Assembly: GCA_965267425.1 (NCBI GenBank)
Contig: OZ253959.1
Location: 2,790,001 to 2,854,000 of the forward strand
Direction of reading: 5' to 3'
Source of the DNA: G965267425 sp965267425
GTDB taxonomy: Bacteria; Bacteroidota; Bacteroidia; Flavobacteriales_E; Vicingaceae
DNA: 64,000 nucleotides
Notes under the pieces: model-generated
The model's database searches: none
Told to the model about the DNA's origin: nothing
What the model saw: the letters and a program-made list of their open reading frames with translations, nothing else
Program-made: the position numbers and the translations under genes
Part shown: positions 1-10,400 of the stretch, one piece after another
Layout of the letters: each line of letters opens with the position of its first letter
Numbering within the stretch: the first letter of the stretch is position 1

Positions 1-3000
1 ATATATCCTTGCACCAAAGTCCAACGAATTATTATCTCCTTTCACTTCATTATCCTCTTCCATTCCATTAAACCCAAAGCGGTAATCAGTAGAATTACTA
101 TTTCTTCCCGGCATCACGGAGCCAAATGGGTAGTAATCTGAATAGGATTTGATATCGGCTGTGTAATAATCAAAATCATTGTCTGTATCTGGATCTACTC
201 CCAACTTTCTGTCGGATACCACACTTAATACATTGCCTAAATGGTTTTTGAGTTCGTATTTTTTGTTGTCCAAGGTTCTGGTGTAGTCAATTTTCTTGGA
301 TTCATACCTGGGGTCAACAGGCCCACCACCTGGGCCATCACTGATGACACTTCCCGAATTGTCAAACGTCAAGGGTGTTCCAAAGGTTTGCGACACCCAT
401 ACAATTCCATTGTCACCAGAAATATTAAATTTTACCATTTGACTGGCATCATCAAATTCAATTTCTATGTATTGATTGGCATCAAATGTTTTCGTCGCAC
501 CAGAGCCGGAATTCGAACCTGTTATATTTGTGGGCCATTCACCGCCTGGATAGTCCATATTTTCTATAGTCACAGGATGCTCGGAATACATCATTAATTT
601 CCCATCATTTCCTCCTGTACCCCTTTTATACTCCGTCGTGCAAGGTAAACATACCGCATATCCGGGATCTAAACTGCCGGTAGTTCCTCCCAGTGGGTAC
701 GATGTTAAATTACATGTGCCATCCACATCAAATAACTTGTTGGTATAGCTATTGGAACAGAACAAATATTGGTCATGAAATTCAGTTTGTTCAGTGCCCA
801 GTCTGTCACTGCCATAAATCACCAAATCATTCAATTTGATATCCGATGAATATTCATCACCCGTGGTATTGCTAAAGGTTTGTTCATAAATGCCCATCAC
901 TTGTCCCTGAGCGTCTCGTTCATAGTAAGTATATACCCAGGTGATTTCATTGTCCAGCACATTGCTGGTAGAAGGTCGGTATATCTTCATCAATCGGTTG
1001 CCCAATGGGTCGTATTTAAATTCCAATTCAGCATTGTCTTCAAAGGTGATTTTCTTCACTTTGCCTTGTAATGTCCAGGTGATCTCATCAATATCCGCAT
1101 GTTGGTCTTTGGTGAGTTGGCCTATTTCATCATAGCTGTAATAGTCACCAACCGCTCCGGAATTGACTGCAAAGTCAGCACTTCCACTGGTGCCAGTTTC
1201 AGTTATGTGTTTTAGTTTGTTGGTGCCAGTAGTATAGGAATAAGACATATCATCGATTTTGGTTACTGAGGAGCTGCCATAGTTATATTCGCCAAATCGT
1301 TCAATGGTCAAAATATTGCCGTTTTGATCATACGTAAAACTTGAATTGTGCCCATCATTGCTACCACAACCATAAAAACTATTGTCCTGATCCACCAAAT
1401 CCGTAGATGAACCATGGTCATAATCGGTGTAATTTGAACTGGTTTTTAACCGGTTGGCCTGGTCATGAGTATAAAAATTGCCAAATACAATCTTTTCATT
1501 TTCACTTTCATCGGTCAAGGCCACCGTCATTCGGCTAATGTTTCCGTTATACATATTGTAGTCCTTGCTTGCGTTTTTTAATTCACTTGTATGTGCAAAA
1601 TCAAGACTACCTGCTGTGCGGTCATACAAATCGGCTAAAAAGTTATCACTGCCATCAATAATGGCATTATCGGCAGGCATATAGTCTGGAATATGGTTCG
1701 TGCCATCTGTCCAGTCGTAATACCCCAAACTAAATCCTAAGGCATCCACGCCCACATCTTTGTGATCGTTGCCTACATTGTCATAACCGTCGTCACCAAT
1801 ATCTCGCTGGGAATCCAGGGTGTTGGCGTTCATGACTTTTAACCAGCCTTGAAGGGTATAGGCATAATCCAATCCCTGCACGTCTTTTTCACCAATTTCA
1901 ACACGGGCCAATGGTCCATGAGGATAATATTCATATTGGGCGTCTATGTCCCAGCTGATGTCATCTCTGCTGGTTTCTACCGTCACCAATCGGTTGTCTT
2001 CGTCATACGAATACCGGTGAATCATTTGATCGGGGTAATTGCGTTGGTAGTATACTTTTTTCACATTGCCGCTGATTAAGTCGTATTCATACATGGTGGA
2101 TTTTAACTTCATTATTTGATTTAGGCGCACATCTTGATTCTCTTGTAAAAACATTTTTACATTGCCATGAATGTCGTAACTGTAATGTAAGGCATTGTTA
2201 TAACGTGCCTGACTTAAGTCATCCCAGAAACTTACAGTAGCTACCCTGCCTCTGAGGTTTGTAGCCTCCAAGGGGAGAAAGAATTTTTCAACCGCTAAAT
2301 CATATACCTCATCATATTTGGTTTTTATGACTTCCGTTTTATCTGTACTTGGAATGCTTGTACCGTTGATCAAATCCTCAAAATCGGCATATGGGGGTCT
2401 GTAAAATCGGGTGATCAGGTCGTCCTGGTCATCATCAAATTTCACTTGTCCGGTTTCAATCACTCGATTGAGGTCGTCATACAAGGTATAGCTGTAATAA
2501 TGAGCATCTACTGCCGAATTGGCCACTTGCAACGCGTTTTGTGACAAGATGAGTTTACCTTCCAAATCGTAATAAAATTCAGTGATTCCTGCATCGGGTG
2601 TGGATTGTTTTATCACCTGGTCGCGCGTATTGTACACGTATTTGGTCACCATATCGTAAGCTGGTACTGTAAATGTATTGGTGGTAGGATCATCCCGGTA
2701 ATCCCTTACATCAGTGATGTCTGCATTGGCCGTAAACGTTTCACCACGAGTTCCTTCCGGTGGAACCGTTTTCACCAGGTTCCCGGCTTGATCATAATAG
2801 TATAAGGTGAACATAAACTCATCGTCGCGGTAGGTTAAGTTCCAGGTTTCGCGTTCATCCAGATCATCCAGGCAATCCGCATAAAAGTCCCGTTTGTAGT
2901 CATTGACAAATGACTCTACCGCAACCAGGTATTGAGCCAACGTATTTTGCTGCGCCAGGTTATTAGTAGCAGTAGTACATGGAGGAGATACAGGAACGGA

Positions 3001-6000
3001 CAAGTTACCTGTGCAACGGTATTCATCATGCAAATCATGCACATCGGCCAGGTAAGTTTGGTCAAAGCTGGGTACATAATCCCGGTCTTTACATTTATTT
3101 CCCGGATCAGTAAAATATTGTTGTACATCATCGTCCCAATCCGTATCTCCGGGTGAAGTAGTAGGTCGCGTTCCCAATACCATGGTGCCCATACCATCAT
3201 GATTAATGGTATGTGTGGACCAGTCGATTAAATCAATATCCGTACCATAAGCAACGGCCACTTGAGAACCATCCTCCACATGTCCATTGTCCACGGCTGT
3301 GCGCAAATAATTGTCACACTTGCAACGTGCACATTCCATTTCCAGTGGAAAATCCAACATGTCTTCGGTATTGTCCATATCACGCGCATAGAGATACCAA
3401 TCTTCTACTTGTGCTGTAGTAACAGTAGGACTCGCACTCAAGGTATTGTTAATGTAATTGGCAATGGTGGTCAATTCAGCAGTGGTTGGATATTCAGGAT
3501 CTGTTGCACCTGCCAAATCAGCTACTTCAACTAAATTTTCATAATTACATGTGCGCTGGCTAAACGGTCCCGGAGGTGGTAAACTCACCATCAACGGATA
3601 ATTGACGTCTTCATAATCGTCTAATAGATCATCCATGGTACTTACAGAAGTACTGTTTGTAGTAACGATGTGATTTACCCCTTGCGTTCCAGGATGAGGG
3701 GTGGGCAATGTATTGGTGCCCTGGTAATTGTTGGTAGGGTCACATCCCGCCAGGCAAAAAGCTTCTAAGTCATCTTGCAGATCACCCCATTCCGTAGGGG
3801 TCAAATTTCCAAATTGGTTTTTGGATTGTAAATAGGCTATATAACTGGCTGCATTGGCAACACAATTAGTCGTGCATTTACTGTTAGCTACTGTATTGAG
3901 CAGGGTACTGTTGGAATTGCCGCTGGCCATGTGATCATAAACCTGATTAGGCGGCCATATCAAACGGAAATAATCCGTATTTCTTTCTCCGTCATAATCC
4001 GTATCATCGTCCCAATAGGTATACGTTGTCTTGATATTCGTTAGTTCATCGTAAAGAATAAATTCACGCATAAACAGGTAATACGAACGGAAGAAAAACC
4101 ATTCCGGATCAGTAACTACACCTGTCATATCATAAAAATACCCATCATTGGATGTTACACCGTGCAATGCTTCCAAATAATCCACCAAGTCATTCGCATC
4201 CGGACCATGAGAGGAGTTGGAGTAACCAAAATTCGAAGGTGGAGTGGAACCACCATTTGCTCCAGAAAAATTTTCAGGATCATCTATTACGTACCATATG
4301 GATCCATCATACGATTGATATCTAACATTTTTTATGGTTGCACCAACGCTATCCTCTAACCTGCTTTTCCAGTCAGGATCTGGGCTGTACCTGGCTTCCG
4401 AGAAAAGAGGATCATAATAAAAAGTTCCAGATATATTCATGTAAGGATCGGATGCCCCAATTGTGGTACTTGTGGTCATATTTGTTGGATTCCATAATTT
4501 TTTGGTGGTACCATTGTCATCCGTATTTCCATCGTCAGAAGCCATCATGCGTTCATGAAAATCTCTGATTTCAGCGGCGGTAACGTTCATTGAACCTCCG
4601 TTTACTGGATCTTCAACTTTGAAATTATCCAGGCAATAATATTCATACACTTCATATTCCGGGTGTAAATCAACAATATCATCTACCCAGGAATCTTCCC
4701 AATAGGTACGTACATCGTCCCAATCCGCTGTACATCCACATGCGGCATTGGCCTTGGTGGCAAGAGCAGTAGGAATAGTTTTAGCGCTTATCCACTCATT
4801 GATATTGTATTGTCCAGCACCTGTTCCAATTGGATTGGCAATTTTGTTGCCACTGGAATTCAAGGCAAATTGCCTGGGGTCCTGAGAATCTCGCTCCCAA
4901 ATGTCAACAGTATTATCAAAATATTGACCCCCTGGGCTCATGTGATCTTCCATCATTCCCAAGCGGCTCTCGCAATAATTAGTACCGGCTTGTTCTTCTT
5001 CATCTGAACAAGCATCCTTGCAATCATCAATCAAATCCTGAATGGATGTAGGAATGGTTCCACTTGGTTGCACCAAATCCACTTTGTCTCCATCATCGTC
5101 CCAACAATGCAAGATGTTCCCACTGTTGTCAAACTCCAAATACGTCCTGCGGCAGATGCCGTAATCACCATCACAACTATTGTCACAATATTCTTCCGTT
5201 TGTTCGTCGTAATTCAAACAGGTCTGTGTTTCTGGATTGGCCACCAAATAAGATTTCAACGCTGCCGCTTGCGTGCTGATTTCTGGTTCATATACGCGAA
5301 TACGCTTAGTCATGGTATAGGTTCCAGGTTCAAGAACAGCTGTCCACTTCACTGGATCAGTGGCTTCATCCAGGGATAATACCACCTGTCCATAACTGGA
5401 TGTTATGGGGTGGGTAGGGGGAAATTCAGCAAAATGAGGAGATTCATGAGGATTTATTTGAGTACACCCAGTGGATGATGAAGCGCAGGTAATGGGAATT
5501 AAATCTCCTTCCTCATCAACAATTCGTAACTCAACTTCATATTTACAATCCTTACTTCCACCCCAGCATGGAAGCGTAAAATCATCGGCATTTAAATCGT
5601 ATTCAAATGTATACGTCAGATTTGGAATTACACCTGAAGTAAATGTAAAAGAGCTTACCCATTCATCGCCAATCAATTCATTGTTATTGTGCAATACGTC
5701 TTCTGTAATGTCAGCTGCCGTTTGTCCATCCACAGCCACCAAATTATTCGGTCGGGATCCGGTAAGACAATGGGCAATCAATCTTCCCTGTTCGTCATGG
5801 TATTCCAATTGCAATTGATCATTGGGATCTTTGGTATATTTTTTTGTATAAAACTTGTTATAACCGCCTTCGTTGCCAAATAATTTGTCAATGTCCCGTT
5901 GAAAGGGTCTCGCGTAATAATATTCCGTGTTTTGATCCCACATTTCATGCATTTCACCTGGGCCTGCTTCACTTACAACACGATCCGTTCCATCGTTTTT

Positions 6001-7410
6001 GTACCGAACATGGGTAAACGGCCTATCTTCCGCATCCGGCAAATAATCAACGAAATCAGAAGATAAAGCATTGGAAGAAGAGTAGTACTTGGAGGCATCC
6101 GATGTACTACTGAGATCATTGGATGTTACTGGAGCATCGCTGTCCAGAAACCGGTCCACATCAAAATCTGAGGCATCATAACCATTGTTAAATGGAGCAT
6201 TAGCCGTGGTGGTATTCGTATAAAAATCGGCGCCTTTGGAAGGTACCGGAACCGGCATGATTTTTACCGCAGGTCGTCCACTGTGATCATAAACCGTTTC
6301 ACCCACTATGGCTGTTTCATCTGTTTGCCCAAGAGTTACTTCCTGGCGAGAACGGGCAGTGCCATCAAAAAACTGAAATTGTTCCTGACGTTTGCCTTGT
6401 TCTGCATAATTGGCCGAATATGTCCAGTTGTGATCTTCTTCAACACCTGTTTCCTGAATAAACCCATAAGTAAGTGAGCCGCCCAAGGTTCCGCTGGAAG
6501 CAGTTCCCACCCATGAACCTTCATCGCGAAGCACGGTGTATTTATCCGATCCTTCTTTTTCACCTACCGGACGCACACGATAGAGCAAAACCCCACGTGA
6601 ATACGCCATTTGTATATAATACTCAATGGTGCTTAATGACATATCGGGTTCAATGAAAACGCGCGTGGCATTTTTGAAATCCCAGCCGGGTTTTTCTGTC
6701 ATGCCGGAAAGTGTGGTAGCTACATTATCATAAGGACTTTGATCATCTTTGTCATAAGGCACATCCACAAATACCCATTCTAAATCATATCCTGTGGCAA
6801 AATTGTATTTGCTCCAATAGATACGCAATTGATTTTCAGTATTCAAAGTACTGGCCTCATTCGGACTCAAGGTGCTTCCGGAAGCACTCAAATCATAATA
6901 CCGAATGCTTTTGTATTCAATGGTCAATTCTAAATTGGATGGAATACTGCCGGAAGTGTAATTCACCGCTTTAACGTCCAGTTCAGCACCTACAATGGTC
7001 ACATTGTCAATGATATATACATTAATGTCTTGTTCATCATAACCATTGGAAACTCGATAATTGGTACGTACCGTATCGGTAATGAGATGAGTACTAGTGC
7101 CGTTGTGTTCGTATAATTTGACATCATAAGTAACATCAAAGTCTTCGTCGGTATCAATACTGCGATTCTCATCTTTATATCGGAGACGAACTTCCACCCA
7201 ACTTTTTACATGGGTAAAATTAAAGGGTGTGGAAATGGAATTATTTCCCACATTGACCGTACCCGTAAAATTGATGGAGGTTGCAATGGACGTTCCTGTC
7301 CATATTTGCACGTCAGTATATTCCTTGGCTTTTATCAAGGTTGAAGACAAGAGCAATAGTGCTGTTACCAATAATCCCTTGCTTGTTTGTAAAAAATGAG
7401 TTGTTTTCAT
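1..7410 (-). CDS. Giant RHS/YD-repeat protein, C-terminus cut by window edge
   Basis: The minus strand reads open from an ATG at 7410 to base 1 (2470 codons). I translated segments at both ends and in the middle and they share one frame. It starts with a signal peptide (about residues 1-28), then beta-sandwich-like sequence and a segment ending in the family-typical VPVPSKG stretch. A Cys-rich middle follows (for example MECARCKC near 3330 and CGCTADWDD near 4720), then many YD-type repeats (YYYDLEG, FTYDQNGN). The end carries IYGSDRLG, YELKNHLGNVL and the RHS core signature (YRFGFNGM, then DNEVKGDNNSLDFGARIY) at the window edge. Such proteins form hollow beta-cages, often with a variable C-terminal domain; here that part lies outside. 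An in-frame ATG at 7440 (MSNHFEKKNI) is an alternative start. It lies 34 nt after the SpvB-like gene, so the two are probably co-transcribed. Confidence 0.9.
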   Translation of the reverse strand, partial: MKTTHFLQTSKGLLVTALLLLSSTLIKAKEYTDVQIWTGTSIATSINFTGTVNVGNNSISTPFNFTHVKSWVEVRLRYKDENRSIDTDEDFDVTYDVKLYEHNGTSTHLITDTVRTNYRVSNGYDEQDINVYIIDNVTIVGAELDVKAVNYTSGSIPSNLELTIEYKSIRYYDLSASGSTLSPNEASTLNTENQLRIYWSKYNFATGYDLEWVFVDVPYDKDDQSPYDNVATTLSGMTEKPGWDFKNATRVFIEPDMSLSTIEYYIQMAYSRGVLLYRVRPVGEKEGSDKYTVLRDEGSWVGTASSGTLGGSLTYGFIQETGVEEDHNWTYSANYAEQGKRQEQFQFFDGTARSRQEVTLGQTDETAIVGETVYDHSGRPAVKIMPVPVPSKGADFYTNTTTANAPFNNGYDASDFDVDRFLDSDAPVTSNDLSSTSDASKYYSSSNALSSDFVDYLPDAEDRPFTHVRYKNDGTDRVVSEAGPGEMHEMWDQNTEYYYARPFQRDIDKLFGNEGGYNKFYTKKYTKDPNDQLQLEYHDEQGRLIAHCLTGSRPNNLVAVDGQTAADITEDVLHNNNELIGDEWVSSFTFTSGVIPNLTYTFEYDLNADDFTLPCWGGSKDCKYEVELRIVDEEGDLIPITCASSSTGCTQINPHESPHFAEFPPTHPITSSYGQVVLSLDEATDPVKWTAVLEPGTYTMTKRIRVYEPEISTQAAALKSYLVANPETQTCLNYDEQTEEYCDNSCDGDYGICRRTYLEFDNSGNILHCWDDDGDKVDLVQPSGTIPTSIQDLIDDCKDACSDEEEQAGTNYCESRLGMMEDHMSPGGQYFDNTVDIWERDSQDPRQFALNSSGNKIANPIGTGAGQYNINEWISAKTIPTALATKANAACGCTADWDDVRTYWEDSWVDDIVDLHPEYEVYEYYCLDNFKVEDPVNGGSMNVTAAEIRDFHERMMASDDGNTDDNGTTKKLWNPTNMTTSTTIGASDPYMNISGTFYYDPLFSEARYSPDPDWKSRLEDSVGATIKNVRYQSYDGSIWYVIDDPENFSGANGGSTPPSNFGYSNSSHGPDANDLVDYLEALHGVTSNDGYFYDMTGVVTDPEWFFFRSYYLFMREFILYDELTNIKTTYTYWDDDTDYDGERNTDYFRLIWPPNQVYDHMASGNSNSTLLNTVANSKCTTNCVANAASYIAYLQSKNQFGNLTPTEWGDLQDDLEAFCLAGCDPTNNYQGTNTLPTPHPGTQGVNHIVTTNSTSVSTMDDLLDDYEDVNYPLMVSLPPPGPFSQRTCNYENLVEVADLAGATDPEYPTTAELTTIANYINNTLSASPTVTTAQVEDWYLYARDMDNTEDMLDFPLEMECARCKCDNYLRTAVDNGHVEDGSQVAVAYGTDIDLIDWSTHTINHDGMGTMVLGTRPTTSPGDTDWDDDVQQYFTDPGNKCKDRDYVPSFDQTYLADVHDLHDEYRCTGNLSVPVSPPCTTATNNLAQQNTLAQYLVAVESFVNDYKRDFYADCLDDLDERETWNLTYRDDEFMFTLYYYDQAGNLVKTVPPEGTRGETFTANADITDVRDYRDDPTTNTFTVPAYDMVTKYVYNTRDQVIKQSTPDAGITEFYYDLEGKLILSQNALQVANSAVDAHYYSYTLYDDLNRVIETGQVKFDDDQDDLITRFYRPPYADFEDLINGTSIPSTDKTEVIKTKYDEVYDLAVEKFFLPLEATNLRGRVATVSFWDDLSQARYNNALHYSYDIHGNVKMFLQENQDVRLNQIMKLKSTMYEYDLISGNVKKVYYQRNYPDQMIHRYSYDEDNRLVTVETSRDDISWDIDAQYEYYPHGPLARVEIGEKDVQGLDYAYTLQGWLKVMNANTLDSQRDIGDDGYDNVGNDHKDVGVDALGFSLGYYDWTDGTNHIPDYMPADNAIIDGSDNFLADLYDRTAGSLDFAHTSELKNASKDYNMYNGNISRMTVALTDESENEKIVFGNFYTHDQANRLKTSSNYTDYDHGSSTDLVDQDNSFYGCGSNDGHNSSFTYDQNGNILTIERFGEYNYGSSSVTKIDDMSYSYTTGTNKLKHITETGTSGSADFAVNSGAVGDYYSYDEIGQLTKDQHADIDEITWTLQGKVKKITFEDNAELEFKYDPLGNRLMKIYRPSTSNVLDNEITWVYTYYERDAQGQVMGIYEQTFSNTTGDEYSSDIKLNDLVIYGSDRLGTEQTEFHDQYLFCSNSYTNKLFDVDGTCNLTSYPLGGTTGSLDPGYAVCLPCTTEYKRGTGGNDGKLMMYSEHPVTIENMDYPGGEWPTNITGSNSGSGATKTFDANQYIEIEFDDASQMVKFNISGDNGIVWVSQTFGTPLTFDNSGSVISDGPGGGPVDPRYESKKIDYTRTLDNKKYELKNHLGNVLSVVSDRKLGVDPDTDNDFDYYTADIKSYSDYYPFGSVMPGRNSNSTDYRFGFNGMEEDNEVKGDNNSLDFGARIY

Positions 7411-7444
7411 GATGTTCTTTTTTTCAAAATGGTTGGACATGGGA

Positions 7445-10400
7445 TTAGTGATTTAAGCGTGTATTCTTACGATGCGTTGAAATGGTGGCAATGCCATTTT
7501 CGGTTTCTTTTTTCACCTGAAACAGTTGCCCCTCATCATCGTAATTATAGAAGGTTGCATAATTATTATCGTCTAGTTCGGCTTCCAGACGTTGAGTTTC
7601 CAAATCGTAGACAAAAGCTTTCATATTGCCTTTGAACGGATGTATTCGGAAATCATCGAAGTAAATATTGTTTCCATCGTCACTTTCCAAAATGATCTTC
7701 ACCGAAGTAGCATTGGAAGGAATATTCATTTTTCCGCTCACCTGCTGCCAACCTTCAATTTCAGGTGACGTGGCAGATGTTTGAAATGTGGTAATCGTTC
7801 CATTGTTGATATCAAATTTTACATTGCCCTGCGAATTCCCATCCAGGTTCACCCAAACACTGAAGAAATAATCTTTGTCTGCTTCGGGTTCAAAGTAAGG
7901 ATCAGTATTTGAAGTTAGGCTCACATCGTATTCCACATCTGTAGCACCTACGCGTGCTGATGCTTTCCCCGTGTGGGCTTCACTGGTGCTAATGACCACA
8001 TTGCCTCCTCCTGACAGTTCAAATTTGATACGTCCTTCATGCACACCACCAGACGGATCGGTTTCTTCAAATCCCGTGCACGCTACTTCGTCATACGTAG
8101 CATTGGCTGCAACGGCCAGCGGGAAGATGTGATCTGGATTGTAGATGGCCACAGAACGCACACTATTGAATTCATTTTTGTTTTCCAGTTCAATCCCAAA
8201 TGGACTGTATTGTGTTACGGTAGATGCCAATTCCCAGTAACCATTATTGGTTGCACCAAATTCAAACGGGGCAAAATATTCCAACATTCCATCCTGTGAA
8301 ATATCTGTGGGACTGCGTTGAGATCGGTTATTTACGTATTCAAACTGTTGATACGGACGCACGATACCTTTTGCACCATATCGATACGGGTTATCACCAA
8401 TATCCGTTATCAATGAACTGCTCAAACCGGCATCCTCATAGTCATAGGTCCAATCATCGTGGAACGAATGGGCATAACTTTGTACAATTCCCGGATAACA
8501 AGTCAATTTGCAAGACCCTGAATTGCCCTCAATACTGGTGGTTGAAATGGTATCCCCGGTAGCATTTCCTATGGTTATGCCTCCTTCCTGATTGAGAAAT
8601 ATGGTACAATCTGAACAGCCACTGGTAACTGTTTCTGCTGACCAGGTAGTTTTCCAGTTTTTACCCGTAAAGTAGGTGAATGTAAATCGATTGCTTTCAT
8701 TAAATGGATTTTCAGCAATAATGTTCCCTGAAATGGAAAATTCCGTTTCCATGTCAAAACCCAAATTGTCCGGATCACTTGAATCATCCTGGCCGGGAAA
8801 GTTTAAATAAATTGGGCATCCCCACGGTTCATCTGGATTGGCACCTCGTGCAGTAAATATGACAATTTGCTGAATATCCACCGTGGACGGTGTATAGACC
8901 TTGTTAAAATAGGCTACAAAATGCATGTCATCATCACTGCAATTTTTATAATCATCATCCCCGAAAAAATTGTTAGCACCAACACTCATGTGATCCAGCA
9001 GAGGCGAATTCAAATTGGCCAACACATCACCCACGGCAGTAATGCCATGTGCTTTTTGACTCAGCATATTTTGCTTGTAAGAACGCACCACTTCCAGCTT
9101 TTCTTCAGTGGAAGGGCCGGAGGTCGGCCAGAGTACAGAAACATCCTGCTCATCCACCAAATCCACGGTTTGAGATCCGGGATTGGTATCATCAACATAA
9201 TACACATTTCCTGATTCACTTAAGCAAACATCGCCAGGTCGTAAGTAGGTTGATCCACTTGCCTCACTATCCACAACAATGCCTACACGCTCATAGGCAG
9301 GTTCCATTCCATCAAAAGACCAATAGGCCGATTGATCATAATTGTACACTGAACTCTTAAATCCATTGTTGATACTGGTGTAAACGGGCAATCCGGTGGT
9401 GGCATCAAACTGATGGTTTTCAGCAACCGTAACTTTACCTTCTTCTGAACGAACCGTTTTGGTCAATATCCCGTTTCGTGCTATGACCTTATTGGTGGAA
9501 ATCTCACGGAACATGGTCCAGGTGTTTTCAAAAAACTCCATTTGATAACCAGCCGTAACACCATAAAGCGTAAAAAAGTTGGTCACGTATTCATCGGCCT
9601 GGCTGTAATTTGAATTTTCACGCATGGCCACAAACACATCCCGGTTAACACCAATTTCTGCTGTGGTGTTAACCCCATTTCCAATGACACTAACCGTATT
9701 GTTCAGGTAATTGGCTGCTCCACTTTTGAATGAACCACCCTCGGTTTTATAATAATAGAATTCTTTGGTAACCGGATTGGGCAAGGAACCTGTTCCCGAA
9801 TAATATGCATAACTCGCCACGCTTTTTGCCTTGCCATGCATATCGTTAAGTTCAATGCTAAATCCTTGTGAATAGCCATTGCTCACATAGTATTTGCTGC
9901 CAATAAACTTCATTGGATTGGTCCACTCATACGGTTTATGCTCCAAAGATGATCGCGCCACGCGCACAGGATAATCCTTGGCCGTATAGTATTCCAATAC
10001 CTGGGTTTCGGTGCCTGTCAGGGTATTGGTACTTTGATCATAAGGATCTTCATAGTCCAGGTTTTTTACCACCACTCGGCTGTAACCCACATTGGCTGAA
10101 GGCATCAGATTTTGGTTAAAAGGTTCTTCCAGGTAAAAAGCCTTTTCATTGCTTACCATTTCATCCCTGTCATAACGCAAGGGTTTGCGAAATGGACTTT
10201 CTTCTCCTCCAGCCATAGGCTCATACTCCGCCACTCCTGATGATGTACCATCTTCCAGCACATATTGATACGTCTGTCCGTATTCATGATCATCAAATCC
10301 GGTACGGTTATCATTGATATCATCCCAACCGTCATTAAACGTGATCTTGCTCACACGATGCCCACCACCGTATCGCTGATCAGGACAATGCAATCGAAGA

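Noticed and set aside
241..7635. Many plus-strand ORFs of 60-118 codons across 0.2-7.6 kb
   Set aside because: They lie antisense to the continuous RHS reading frame on the minus strand, have odd compositions and no recognisable domains.
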